The notes beneath the pieces were generated by a model that saw only the letters and a program-made list of their open reading frames with translations, did not search any database and was not told the origin of the DNA. The translations under genes and the position numbers were made by a program. Source: Lysobacterales bacterium (GTDB taxonomy: Bacteria > Pseudomonadota > Gammaproteobacteria > Xanthomonadales > Xanthomonadaceae). From it: 64,000 bases of DNA. Numbering within the stretch: position 1 is the stretch's first letter; every line of letters starts with the position of its first letter. The stretch spans positions 372,001 through 436,000 of the forward strand of contig JAEKKX010000003.1 of assembly GCA_019510125.1 (NCBI GenBank), given 5' to 3'. Below are positions 9,317-19,127 of the stretch, piece by piece.

Positions 9317-12300
9317 ATGTTGAAGCAGTGCCGTCTGGCCGCCGTCGTCGCGATCACGTCCGCATGCACGCTCTGGGCGGGGCTCCCGCAGGCGCAGCCC
9401 AGGCCCGCCGGGCCGAACGCCTCCGCGACACGCCTGCCCCCGCGGGCCGCGTTCGATCCCCGGATCGTGGCCGCCGTCGGCATCTCCTCGAACTGTCCGC
9501 CCGATGCGGTGGTCGCCGACGTGGTGGCGATCGACCACCCGATGGTGTTCAACCGTCTCGGCGCGCAGAACGTGAACTGGATGATGTACGCGCTGCGGCA
9601 CGACATCATCGATCTCAAGACCCAGTACCCGCTGAACTACACGGCCCTGGGCGAAGAATTGTTCAAGAGCGCGCTGAGCCGCAACGCCAGCCGCGGGATC
9701 GCGCTGCGCCCGGACCTGCGGCCGAGGCCGCTGGTGCTGCGCGTCTCCGCCGGCCGTCACCTGCGCGTGCGCTTCTCGAACCTGCTGGAACTTGAAGCCG
9801 TGCCGCCGCACGTCTCGCGGGGCAATCCGTACAACTCCGAGCCCGATCCGCTGCCGGGCGTCGATCATCCGCTCGAGCATGCGGCCAAGGACCCGGCCGG
9901 CACGCCGAGCGACCAGCGCATCTTCCAGATCGACGACCAGGTCGAGAGCCGCACCGTGGGCTTCCACCCGCAGGGCCTGCAACTGGTCAGCAGCAGCGCC
10001 GACGACAGCTCCGACGTCGGCAGGAACGCCAGTTCGCTGGTCGCGCCCGGCAAGACCGTCGAATACTGCTTCTACGCCCCCGACGAGGGCGGATTCCTCG
10101 TGACCAACGATGGCGCCGTCTTCGGCGGCGAGGGCAGCGCGGGCGACACCGGCGTGGGCCTGTTCGGCTCGGTCACGGTGCAGCCGCAGAACGCGCGGTT
10201 CTTCCGCGGCCAGGTGACCGAGGAGGAAATGCGCCTCGCCACCCGCGGCAGCACCGCGGGCGGCCAGCCGGTGATCGACTACGATGCGGTCTACCCCGAC
10301 GACTGCCCGAACGGCATCTGGTGCAGCGAAGGCAAGGCCGGCATGCCGATCCTCGACGTGTTGATGAAGGGCCGGATCGTCCATGGCGACATCAACGCGA
10401 TCGTTGTCGGCCCCAACGGCGACGGCAGCTTCCCCGCGAAGACCTATCCGCTCGAATCCGTCGGCAAGCGCAACCCGACCCTGCCGAACCGGCTCGAACC
10501 GTTCCGCGAGTTCGTGTCGATCTTCCATGACGAGAACGCCGCAACCCAGGCGTATCCGTACTTCTTCGGCCATCCGGAACTCGGCCACACGCTGCACGGC
10601 GTGCGCGACGCGTTCATGATCAACTATGGCTCCGGCGGCATCGGCGCCGAGATCATCGCCAATCGCCTGCAGACCGGTCCCATGAACGACTGCATCGACT
10701 GCGCATACGAGGAGTTCTTCCTGTCCGCGTTCGCGGTCGGCGATCCGGCGATGCTGGTCGACAAGCCCGCGAACCTGGCGACCGGGCTGTGCCAGCCGGA
10801 GTACATCGCGCTCGACGGCAGCGGTCACCTCAACACCACCTACGCGGCGGAGCGGGCCAAGCACTGCGCGTTCACGGCGGACGGCAGCGCGCCGGACTGG
10901 CGCAACAAGACCGACCGCGCCGGCAATTCGCTGTGGACCGCGACCACCGCCTACTATCCGCACGATCCGGCGAACGTCCACCACAGCTACATCGGCGATT
11001 TCGTGAAGTTCCGAAACCTGCATGCGGGCAAGGAACAGCACATCTACCACTTGCACAATCACCAGTGGCTGTTCGATCCCAACGACGACAACGCCAACTA
11101 CATCGACGCCCAGGGCATCGGCCCGGGCTCGGGCTACACCTACGAAATCGCGTTCGGCGGATCGGGCAATCGCAACAAGACCGTCGGCGACGCGATCTTC
11201 CACTGCCACTACTATCCGCACTTCGCGCAGGGCATGTGGTACATGTGGCGCAACCACGACGTGATGGAAACCGGCACGCCGCTGGCGGTCAGCCAGACCG
11301 GCAGCGGTTTCCACGAGACCCGCTGGGCGCTGCGCGACGGTCGTCCCGCGGACAAGGTCAGGGCGCTGCCGGACGGCGAACTCGCGGCCGGCGCGCCGAT
11401 CCCGGCGCTGGTGCCGCTGCCGGGCAAGGGCCTCGCGCCGATGCCCGAAGGCGTCCACGTGGCGGCCAAGCCCAACGGCGTGGGCTCGGTGGCCCGGCTC
11501 GACGGCGGCTTCCAGAGCGGGGCGACGCGCAATCCCGGCTATCCGTTCTTCATCGCGGGCGTGACCGAGCACGCGAACGTCGAGTCCTCGATCGGCACCC
11601 GCCCGACCACGCCTCCGCTCGACATGGTCGTCAGCGCCGGCGGATTCGACGGCGGCCTGCCGCGGCACGCGCTCTCCGGCTACACGCAGGGCGCGCAGGA
11701 CCATTCGGAACTCGACCGTCTCACCGCCAGGAAGGAAATCCTCGCCGCCCGCCCGGTGTACTACGACCAGCAGGGCACGCCCCTCGAACAGGTGGCGATG
11801 AAGTTCCATGCGACCCGGCATCATCCGACCAGCGCGTTCGACATGGCCGGCAACGTCACGCCGGCGGTGTTCGTGCTCAACGGCGCAGATCCGGTCGCGG
11901 GCTCGCCGTACAACGACCCCTGCATCGACGACGAAGGCACGCCGCTGCGGCGCGGCGGCAACGGTCGTTTCTTCGGCGGCGCCGGCATGGGCGCGATGAT
12001 CTCGGTCACCGACGCGCTGCCGGGCGGCCTCCAGTTCGGCGGCGACAATCCGCGCATCTACAAGGGCGCGAACATCCAGCTCGACGTGGTCTTCAACAAG
12101 CTCGGCTACCACTATCCGCAACAGCGCATCCTCTCGCTGTGGGAGGACGTGGCGCCGACCCTCGACAAGAAGCGCGCGCCGGAACCGCTGGTGCTGCGCA
12201 TGAACACCTTCGACTGCGCGCAGTACGCGCACACCAACCTGGTGCCGAAGGAGTTCCATGCCGACGACTACCAGATCACGACGCCGACCGACGTCATCGG

Positions 12301-15300
12301 CCAGCACATCCACCTGCCGAAGTGGGACCTGACCTCCGGCGACGGCAGCGCCAATGGCTGGAACTACGAGGATGCGACCTTCTCGCCCGGGGCCGTGCGT
12401 GAGCGCATCCACGCGATCAACGCCTGGAACGCCGCCCGCGCCGGCGCCGGCCAGCCGACGGTGCCCAATCCCTACGACGGCTCGTCCGCCGCGCTCGTGC
12501 CGCAGCCGCATCCCTATTTCGGCACGCTCGCCGGTCACCAGCGCACCGATTGCGTCGCGCTGTGGAACGCCCTCGGCGGCGACGTCCACAAGTTCGACCA
12601 CGACTACGGCTTCCCGGGCGCCTGCGACTGGCTCGGCGCGCGCACGACCCTGCAGCGCTGGTTCTCCGACCCGATCGTGAACGCCGGCGGCGTGCATCGC
12701 GGCCTCGGCATCACCTTCACCCACGATCACCTCGGCCCCTCGACCCACCAGCAGATCGGCCTGTACGCGACGATGCTGACCGAGCCGCCGGGTTCGGAAT
12801 GGCGCCACAACGAGACCGGCGTGCTGCTCGGCACGCGCGCCGACGGCGGTCCGACCACGTGGCAGGCGATCATCACCGGCAAGGGCAGATCGAAACTCGA
12901 AGTGGACGGCGACGGTCGCGATGACGCCCACCGCGAATTCTTCCTGCAGTTCGGCGACTTCCAGCACGCCTACCACAAGGGCGTCTACGTCGGCGTCAGC
13001 AAGGACGGCAAGCCGTCCACGATCGACCCCGCCGCCGCACCGACCGCGGAGACCTTCCGCAAGGCGATCAACCCGTCGGTGCGCAAGCCGGCGTCCTCGT
13101 CGCCGACCGGCCTGCCCGACATCGTCGAGCATGCGCCGGACTGCCCCGGCGGCAAGGATGCGGCGCGACTTCCCGGCGCGGTGTACGGCAGCGCCGCCAG
13201 GCCGCCCAGGCCCTGCCCGGAAGCGATTTCAGCCGACGACGTGGGGATGATGGTCGTCAATTACCGCAACGAGCCGATCGGCGCGCGTGTCTACGACCCC
13301 GGTCGGACCGGGCCGGACGGCAAGTCCGGCATGCAGGCCGATGGCCTGGCCGGCGACATGGCGTTCGCCCTGCAGACGCGCACTGACCGCAAGTGCGCGC
13401 CGATGAACTACGCCGACGGCAACGTGCCGTTCGCCGCCGCCAGCCCCAATCCGGTGTGTGCGACCGACGGCTCGCCGAACACGCCGTATCCGGTGCAGAC
13501 CAACGCCCACCTGGGCGATCCGTTCACGCCGATCATGCGCGCCTATTCGGGCGACCTGGTCCGGGTGAAGGTCCAGGCCGGTTCGCACGAGCACGAACAC
13601 AATGGCAGCATCAACGGCATCGGCTGGACCCAGGGCGGGTCCGGCTTCGGCCAGGCGCCGAATTCGGGCTGGCGCAACGCCCAGAGCACCGGCCTGTCCG
13701 AGCAGTTCACCTTCGGGGTGCGGATCACCGACTACAACACCCGCAATCACCAGAACGACCGCATGTACACGATGGACAGCAGCCAGGACGGCATGTGGAA
13801 CGGCGTCTGGGGCGTGCTGCGCAGCCTCAACCGGCGCGCGCCGCTCGCCGACCGCCTGCAGACCCTGCCGAGCAATCCGATCCCGAGCCTGCTCGACCCG
13901 AACCAGGGCGCGGTCGTGCTCAACGATTGCCCGAAGAATGCGCGGGTCAGGGCCTATGACGTGAGCGCCGTGCTCGCGAACCACGCGCTCGACAATCCGC
14001 TGTCGGCCTACATCGACAAGGGCCCGCCGGGGACCGTGCTCGATCCCGATGGCGGAACCCTGGTCTACAACCCGCGCGCGACCGGTATCTTCATCGAAAT
14101 CCATGACGCAGAAGGGAAACCGATCCGCAAGGAACACTACGGCGCCGGTCCGTTGCACGACCCCACCGCGATCCTGTTCGTGCGCACCGAGGACATCGAC
14201 CGGGCCACCGGCAAGCTCATCGGCGGACGCCCGATCGAGCCGCTGGTGCTGCGCGCCGCCGCGGGCGAGTGCCTGCGGATGACCCTGCGCAACAGGCTGC
14301 CGCCGCGCCGCGACCGCATGCCCGATCTCGACGGCTACACCATGCTGACGCCGATGATCCCGCGCAGCGAAGGCAAGCCGGGCAGCGGTGCGACGTCCTT
14401 CAACAACAACCTGATCCGTCCGTCGAACCGCGTCGGCCTGCACCCGCAGTTGGTGCATTACGACGTGCAGTCCTACGACGGCAACAACGTCGGGGTGAAC
14501 CGTCGCAGCACGATCGCGCCCAACCGCACGATGATCTACCAGTGGTACGCGGGCCTGCTGCAGACCGTGGCGTCGGCCGAGAGCTGCCCGATCACGACGG
14601 TCGCGGGCGGACATGCCGTCCTCAGCGAAATCGGCGGAAAGCCCTACCTGCGGCCGTTGGCCGAGGTCTACGACGAACCGGCGTTCCGGCAGACCGCGAC
14701 CCTGCTGCTGCTCGCCGCCGACACGACGCCCGTGACCGCCACGCGCTCGCCCGAACGACTGCAGCCGCAGCGCCTGGCCGCCACCCGGGTATCGCCGCAG
14801 CGGATGCGGCAGACGTCCTCGCTGACCCAGGCCGAGAGCGCGCTGATCCAGTCGCTGGTCGATCTGGCGAACAATGCGCAGTGCCTGGAATCCGCGGAGG
14901 CCGGACTGGATCCGCTGACCGTGCGCCGGCTCGCCGGCAACGAGGCGCTGGATTCTGCGCCGCTGGTCGTGGACGACAAGGCGGTCTTCGACCGCAACGC
15001 CGTCCACCAGCGTCGCCAGGGGTGCGCGAACGACGCCACCCTGCGCGGCGCGATGCGCGATCGCATCGAGGCCTACAACCGGGCGGAGTCGAAAGCGCTC
15101 GACGTCGACCTGCTCGCCGGGCAGGCGACCGCGAGCTTCCAGTACGACATCGGCGGCATCGACGACAGCGACGACGGCAGCGGCGACGCGTACCGATGGG
15201 TCGACGAGAAGGGCTATCCGGTGCTGTCCACGGACACTACGCGGCTGGTGGCGTTCCGGCCGTCCTCGGAGATCAACAACGCCTGCCGTTTCGTGGACGT

Positions 15301-16378
15301 GGAATACGGCGGCACCAACCTGACGCCGCCGGACCGGATCAAGCAGGGCCAGAAGGCCGCGGTCGGCGCGCTGGTGATCGAGCCGTGGCTGTCGACATGG
15401 CTCGAATACACCGACGACACCGCGATCGACCGCCAGGATCCGGGGCCGACCCAGGCCAACCTGCGCCGCAGCCGCGCCACCGCGACCGTGACCTATCCGG
15501 CCCACGACCTCGGCGCCAGTCGGCCACGCAGCCAGGTCATGCGCGACCTCGTGGTCGTCCACCAGAAAGGACTGAACCTGCGCTACGGCAACAAGCCCTT
15601 CGTCGACAACGGCGTGAACCGCATCAACGCCATCCCGAATCTCGCCGCGGAGAAGGAGACCGCCGACGCGCCGTTCCTCGCCACCGCGCCCGAGGACGCG
15701 CACGACTCCGGGCACATGGCGGTCAACTACGGCACCGAGCCGATGTGGTTCCGCTTCGGACTTCCCGCCGACGCGCCGTTCGGCCGCGAAGGCTTCGGCG
15801 GCGTGGAGCATGCCTGGCAGGCGTTCTCCAACCGCTGCTGCGACAATGGCGGCACCGCCATCTCGGCCACGCCGGACGTGGGCGAACCGTATGTGCCGGT
15901 GATGCTCGCCGAAGCGGGCCAGGAAACCAGGATGCGCGTGCTGCTGCCGACCGGCAGCGGGCGCGGCACCACGTTCACCCTGCACGGGCACGACTGGTCG
16001 CGCGCGCCGTATCTCGCCGAAAGGCTCGATGCGAACGGCTTCCCGGTGGGCAGCAAGCCGGCGGATTGGGGCGTCGCGTCGCAATGCCTTGGCGGCAGCA
16101 CGCTCGGGTTCGCACTGGGCGGACAGGAGAGCGTCAGCCCGATGGCGCATTTCGACATCGTCCTGGGCCTGACGCCGAAGTACGCCTTCCTGTCCGACCT
16201 GGCCTATCCGGACCTGCGGGTGCATCGCGAAACCGGCGGCCTGCATCGCGTGGCCGGCGATTACCTGTGGCGCGACGTGGCCGGATTCGGCATCACCAGC
16301 GGCCTGTGGGGCATCGTGCGCGTCGAGCCGCCGAAGTCGGGCGCGGTGTCGATCCTGCCCGGTCGTTGCCATCCGTGA
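9317..16378 (+). CDS. Giant secreted multicopper oxidase, putative Mn(II)-oxidase family
   Basis: 2353 residues with a Sec signal peptide (MLKQCRLAAVVAITSACTLW, then LPQAQ). The start is set by GGGGAGGA six bases before the ATG at 9317. It has several cupredoxin regions. Copper-ligand clusters: HPQG (H217), HLHNHQW (H578/580/582), HCHYYPHFAQGM (H629-M640, the classic type 1/3 motif), HIH (997-999), HDHLGPSTH (1136-1144), HEHEH (1424-1428), LHPQLVH (1709) and HGHDW (2223-2225). The pattern, including GDAIFHCHYYPHFAQGMWYM, resembles the very large manganese oxidases MofA, McoA and MnxG, which as I recall are shorter (about 1,200-1,700 residues). Segments near 1308 (MVVNYRNEP) and 2131 (MAVNYGTEP) open similar units, suggesting internal duplication. 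Mn(II) oxidation is an inference; another metal or an organic substrate is possible. Confidence 0.8.
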   Translation: MLKQCRLAAVVAITSACTLWAGLPQAQPRPAGPNASATRLPPRAAFDPRIVAAVGISSNCPPDAVVADVVAIDHPMVFNRLGAQNVNWMMYALRHDIIDLKTQYPLNYTALGEELFKSALSRNASRGIALRPDLRPRPLVLRVSAGRHLRVRFSNLLELEAVPPHVSRGNPYNSEPDPLPGVDHPLEHAAKDPAGTPSDQRIFQIDDQVESRTVGFHPQGLQLVSSSADDSSDVGRNASSLVAPGKTVEYCFYAPDEGGFLVTNDGAVFGGEGSAGDTGVGLFGSVTVQPQNARFFRGQVTEEEMRLATRGSTAGGQPVIDYDAVYPDDCPNGIWCSEGKAGMPILDVLMKGRIVHGDINAIVVGPNGDGSFPAKTYPLESVGKRNPTLPNRLEPFREFVSIFHDENAATQAYPYFFGHPELGHTLHGVRDAFMINYGSGGIGAEIIANRLQTGPMNDCIDCAYEEFFLSAFAVGDPAMLVDKPANLATGLCQPEYIALDGSGHLNTTYAAERAKHCAFTADGSAPDWRNKTDRAGNSLWTATTAYYPHDPANVHHSYIGDFVKFRNLHAGKEQHIYHLHNHQWLFDPNDDNANYIDAQGIGPGSGYTYEIAFGGSGNRNKTVGDAIFHCHYYPHFAQGMWYMWRNHDVMETGTPLAVSQTGSGFHETRWALRDGRPADKVRALPDGELAAGAPIPALVPLPGKGLAPMPEGVHVAAKPNGVGSVARLDGGFQSGATRNPGYPFFIAGVTEHANVESSIGTRPTTPPLDMVVSAGGFDGGLPRHALSGYTQGAQDHSELDRLTARKEILAARPVYYDQQGTPLEQVAMKFHATRHHPTSAFDMAGNVTPAVFVLNGADPVAGSPYNDPCIDDEGTPLRRGGNGRFFGGAGMGAMISVTDALPGGLQFGGDNPRIYKGANIQLDVVFNKLGYHYPQQRILSLWEDVAPTLDKKRAPEPLVLRMNTFDCAQYAHTNLVPKEFHADDYQITTPTDVIGQHIHLPKWDLTSGDGSANGWNYEDATFSPGAVRERIHAINAWNAARAGAGQPTVPNPYDGSSAALVPQPHPYFGTLAGHQRTDCVALWNALGGDVHKFDHDYGFPGACDWLGARTTLQRWFSDPIVNAGGVHRGLGITFTHDHLGPSTHQQIGLYATMLTEPPGSEWRHNETGVLLGTRADGGPTTWQAIITGKGRSKLEVDGDGRDDAHREFFLQFGDFQHAYHKGVYVGVSKDGKPSTIDPAAAPTAETFRKAINPSVRKPASSSPTGLPDIVEHAPDCPGGKDAARLPGAVYGSAARPPRPCPEAISADDVGMMVVNYRNEPIGARVYDPGRTGPDGKSGMQADGLAGDMAFALQTRTDRKCAPMNYADGNVPFAAASPNPVCATDGSPNTPYPVQTNAHLGDPFTPIMRAYSGDLVRVKVQAGSHEHEHNGSINGIGWTQGGSGFGQAPNSGWRNAQSTGLSEQFTFGVRITDYNTRNHQNDRMYTMDSSQDGMWNGVWGVLRSLNRRAPLADRLQTLPSNPIPSLLDPNQGAVVLNDCPKNARVRAYDVSAVLANHALDNPLSAYIDKGPPGTVLDPDGGTLVYNPRATGIFIEIHDAEGKPIRKEHYGAGPLHDPTAILFVRTEDIDRATGKLIGGRPIEPLVLRAAAGECLRMTLRNRLPPRRDRMPDLDGYTMLTPMIPRSEGKPGSGATSFNNNLIRPSNRVGLHPQLVHYDVQSYDGNNVGVNRRSTIAPNRTMIYQWYAGLLQTVASAESCPITTVAGGHAVLSEIGGKPYLRPLAEVYDEPAFRQTATLLLLAADTTPVTATRSPERLQPQRLAATRVSPQRMRQTSSLTQAESALIQSLVDLANNAQCLESAEAGLDPLTVRRLAGNEALDSAPLVVDDKAVFDRNAVHQRRQGCANDATLRGAMRDRIEAYNRAESKALDVDLLAGQATASFQYDIGGIDDSDDGSGDAYRWVDEKGYPVLSTDTTRLVAFRPSSEINNACRFVDVEYGGTNLTPPDRIKQGQKAAVGALVIEPWLSTWLEYTDDTAIDRQDPGPTQANLRRSRATATVTYPAHDLGASRPRSQVMRDLVVVHQKGLNLRYGNKPFVDNGVNRINAIPNLAAEKETADAPFLATAPEDAHDSGHMAVNYGTEPMWFRFGLPADAPFGREGFGGVEHAWQAFSNRCCDNGGTAISATPDVGEPYVPVMLAEAGQETRMRVLLPTGSGRGTTFTLHGHDWSRAPYLAERLDANGFPVGSKPADWGVASQCLGGSTLGFALGGQESVSPMAHFDIVLGLTPKYAFLSDLAYPDLRVHRETGGLHRVAGDYLWRDVAGFGITSGLWGIVRVEPPKSGAVSILPGRCHP

Positions 16379-16426
16379 AGGGACACGGCCCGGGGTGTTT
16401 CGCGACGCCCCGGGCGACTGGAGGCG

Positions 16427-16504
16427 ATGTGGACGACCGAGTCCCCGACCCGCCGGAGCATCGCAATCAGCACATGTGCGGCGGCGCGCGCACGTGGCGC
16501 ATGA
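16427..16504 (+). CDS. Possible 25-codon leader ORF coupled to the next gene
   Basis: A good ribosome site (GGAGG, 16420-16424) precedes ATG at 16427. That frame reads MWTTESPTRRSIAIS... for 25 codons and stops at TGA 16502-16504, which overlaps the ATG at 16501 of the beta-propeller gene (ATGA). A GTG at 16429 in the propeller frame would use the same ribosome site, so this may instead be that gene's extended 5' end. Kept as a candidate only. Confidence 0.3.
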   Translation: MWTTESPTRRSIAISTCAAARARGA

Positions 16505-18450
16505 TCCGCATGCAGTGCGTGGCGCTCGCCGCGCTGCTGTGCTGGGGCGGCGTCCCGGCGATGGCCGTGGAGCCCTACCTGGACCGGCGACTCGATGTCG
16601 AGGGCGTGTCGATGCGTCTGCAGGTGCTGCCGCGCGAAGACACCGGGCGTCGCAGTGCGGTGATGGGCGAGGAGGTCGATCTGCGCGTGGAGGTCCGCCG
16701 GCTCGCCGACGACCAGCCGCTTTCCAACCTGCCGATCGGGCTGTGGCTGGACCGGCGGATTTCGCCGATGTCCGGCGCGATCCCGGTCTGCGGCCAGCGC
16801 GTCGCTTCGTTCCTCGGTGGCGGATTGATGAACCGGCCGCTGCTGGACCTGACCGGCTACTGGGTGGTGACCCTCGATCGCGAGGGCAGCGTGTCGGTCC
16901 TCGATCCCGCGGTCCAGTTCGCCGGGCGCTCCAGCCTCTACTCGGCGATCCAGCTCGGCGGCGTGCCTTTCGACTGGGTCAAGACCGTCGACGACGCGCT
17001 GATGTTCGTGGCGCTGCCGGGCCGTCGCGAAGTGGCGTCGATCGATCTGCGGACATTGACGCTGCAGCGGCGCATCGAGGTCGCCGGCGAACCCACCCGG
17101 CTCGCGCTGCAGCCCGACGGCCGGCTGCTGTGGGCGGCCTACCGCGGTCGGGCCGACGGGGACGACGGGGTCGCGGCGATCGACGTCGCCGACGGCAGGG
17201 TCCTGCACGTGGCGGCGCTGCCGCCGGGGCATCACGAACTGGCCTTCAGCGAAGACAGCCGCTACGTCTATGCGAGCAGCCGCGACAGCGGCGTGGTCAG
17301 CGTGATCGATACGGCCGACGGCAGCGCGATCGCGCGGACCGAACTCGGCGGCCAGCCGATCGGGCTGCTCTCGCTCGATGCGCAGGGCCAGGTCTGGGCG
17401 ATCGACGGGGCGCAGGGCGTCATCCACCGCCTCGACCGGCGCGGCGCGCAGCTCGATCGCATCGTGGTGTCGCCGGGGATCGGCCCCGCGCGGCTCACGC
17501 CGGACGGCCGCCACGTGCTGATCGTCAATCCGTCGCAGCACCGGCTGGAGGTCGTCGACACCGCGAGCGCCCGCGTGGTCCGCCAGCAGACCGTTTCGGG
17601 GCGTCCCTACGACATCATGTTCAGCGCGTTGTTCGCCTACGTGCGCCCGCTCGACATCGAACAGGTGGCGATCTTCCCGATCGGCCGCCTGCCGGAGATC
17701 GACCTGCAATACCTGCCGGTCGGTTCCTCGGCGCTGAGCGCGACCCCCGATCTGCCGATCGCCTCGACGATGGCGACCACGCTGGAGCGCAACGGCGCGT
17801 TCTTCGTGTCGCCCTCGGAGCGCACGCTGCACCACTACATGGAAGGCATGAACGCGCCGGACAGCAGCGTGCGCGCGTTCGGCCACACGCCGATGGCAGT
17901 CACGGTGGTGCAGCGCGGCCTGCGCGAAGTCGCGCGCGGCAGCTACGCCACGCGCTTCCGGCTGCCGTCCTCGGGGCCCCTGGTGCTCGCGCTGGCGGCG
18001 GAATCGCCGCGCATCCGCGAATGCATCGGATTGGACGTCGGCAACTCCCGGGACACGCCTCCCGCGGGGTTGCGGGTGGTCTGGGAAGTCGAGGCGTCGA
18101 AACGGGCAGTCGCGGGCGAGCCGCTAGAACTGCGCTTCGGCATCGCCGGTCCCGACGTGTCGCGCGCGCTGCTGGCCCGGGTCGTCGCGAGCAGCGGCGG
18201 CCACGCCGAGCGCTGGCCGGTGGAGCGGCTCGGCGCGGGCGAATATCGCGTGCGCGGGACGCTGGCCGAGCCCGGCGGCTATTACGTCCATGTCGAGAGC
18301 CGCGCGTCGTCGCTCGCGATCGATGCGATGAACGCCCCGGCGGCGATCCTGGTGTCCGCAGCGCCGCTGTCCGCCGCGCCTGCGCAAACCGGCGACGCCA
18401 GTCCTGCGGCCGGGCCCGTCCGTCCTCCGCTTCCGGGAGCAAGCCCATGA
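16501..18450 (+). CDS. Secreted beta-propeller (YVTN-type) protein of the oxidase locus
   Basis: 649 residues from the ATG at 16501, which gives a clean signal peptide (MIRMQCVALAALLCW...PAMA). Starts at 16474 or GTG 16429 are also open. The first 200 residues are unlike known folds to my eye. Residues of about 160-420 hold propeller blades such as ELAFSEDSRYVYASSRDSG and VSVIDTADGS, typical of YVTN/cytochrome-d1-like repeats. The last 130 residues form a beta-rich, Ig-like stretch (VVWEVEASKRAVAGEPLELR). There is no CxxCH, so it is not a c-type cytochrome. It lies 122 bases after the oxidase and overlaps the SCO gene by ATGA. A periplasmic partner of the oxidase is inferred. Confidence 0.75.
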   Translation: MIRMQCVALAALLCWGGVPAMAVEPYLDRRLDVEGVSMRLQVLPREDTGRRSAVMGEEVDLRVEVRRLADDQPLSNLPIGLWLDRRISPMSGAIPVCGQRVASFLGGGLMNRPLLDLTGYWVVTLDREGSVSVLDPAVQFAGRSSLYSAIQLGGVPFDWVKTVDDALMFVALPGRREVASIDLRTLTLQRRIEVAGEPTRLALQPDGRLLWAAYRGRADGDDGVAAIDVADGRVLHVAALPPGHHELAFSEDSRYVYASSRDSGVVSVIDTADGSAIARTELGGQPIGLLSLDAQGQVWAIDGAQGVIHRLDRRGAQLDRIVVSPGIGPARLTPDGRHVLIVNPSQHRLEVVDTASARVVRQQTVSGRPYDIMFSALFAYVRPLDIEQVAIFPIGRLPEIDLQYLPVGSSALSATPDLPIASTMATTLERNGAFFVSPSERTLHHYMEGMNAPDSSVRAFGHTPMAVTVVQRGLREVARGSYATRFRLPSSGPLVLALAAESPRIRECIGLDVGNSRDTPPAGLRVVWEVEASKRAVAGEPLELRFGIAGPDVSRALLARVVASSGGHAERWPVERLGAGEYRVRGTLAEPGGYYVHVESRASSLAIDAMNAPAAILVSAAPLSAAPAQTGDASPAAGPVRPPLPGASP

Positions 18451-19127
18451 ACCTGACGTTGCGCACGCTGTCGCCGATCCTGGTGGCGCTGGCCGCCGCC
18501 TGTGGCCCGGCGCACGCCGGCGACGATCCGCACGCCGCCCATCGCGCCGCGATGCAGGCCGCGTCCGGCGGCGCCGAAACCCGCGTCGCGCTGCCCGATG
18601 TGGTGCTGCGCGACGCCGACGGCCGGCCGTTCCCGCTGCGCCCGGACAGCTTCGGAGGCAGGGTGGTCGTGGTCGATTTCGTGTTCACCACCTGCACCAC
18701 GATCTGCCCGGCGCTGACCACGCTGATGGCGTCGGTCAAGCGCGGACTGGGCGAGCGCATGGGCCGCGAGGTCGTGCTGGTGTCGATCTCGGTGGACCCG
18801 GCCCGCGACACCCCGGAGGTGCTGCGGGCGTATGCGCGCCGCGTCGGCGCCGGCGACGACTGGATCTGGCTGACCGGCAGCAGCGGCGACATCGCCCGGG
18901 TGCTGCGCGCGTTCGGCCTGGCGCCGGGCGCGCCGGACGATCATCCGCCGCTGATCATGGTCGGCGACCCCGCCCGCGATCTTTGGCTGCGCTGGGTGGG
19001 CGTGCCTTCGCCGGCGACGCTCGTCGAGCGCGCGCGCGAGTTGTCCGCGCAGCGCCGCGCCTCGCCGGAGGCCGCCGTCCACGACCGCCCGGGAGCATCG
19101 AATGACCATTCCTCCGCGTCGCCCTGA
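18447..19127 (+). CDS. SCO1/SenC-family copper chaperone, first copy
   Basis: 226 residues with a hydrophobic N-terminal segment (LSPILVALAAACGPAHAG). The Cu-binding set of the SCO family is complete: C83 and C87 in CTTICP, and H166 in DDHPPLIMVGD. SCO proteins are thioredoxin-fold, membrane-anchored or periplasmic and load copper into oxidases. The start overlaps the propeller stop (ATGA), and the 3' end overlaps the next SCO gene by 26 bases, so the genes are translationally linked. Copper delivery to the giant oxidase is the simplest role. Confidence 0.9.
   Translation: MNLTLRTLSPILVALAAACGPAHAGDDPHAAHRAAMQAASGGAETRVALPDVVLRDADGRPFPLRPDSFGGRVVVVDFVFTTCTTICPALTTLMASVKRGLGERMGREVVLVSISVDPARDTPEVLRAYARRVGAGDDWIWLTGSSGDIARVLRAFGLAPGAPDDHPPLIMVGDPARDLWLRWVGVPSPATLVERARELSAQRRASPEAAVHDRPGASNDHSSASP

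Noticed and set aside
9287-13132. Very long open frame (1281 codons) on the minus strand opposite the giant oxidase gene
   Set aside because: It is the GC-rich shadow of the oxidase: no ribosome site, no recognisable domain, Arg/Val/Ala-rich composition. The + strand has a signal peptide and copper motifs. The same applies to 13229-16372 (minus).
14269-18450. 1393-codon open frame spanning the oxidase end and the propeller gene
   Set aside because: The part before about 16429 is out of frame with the oxidase and is Arg/Pro/Ala-rich shadow. Only the part from 16501 (or 16429/16474) is credible.
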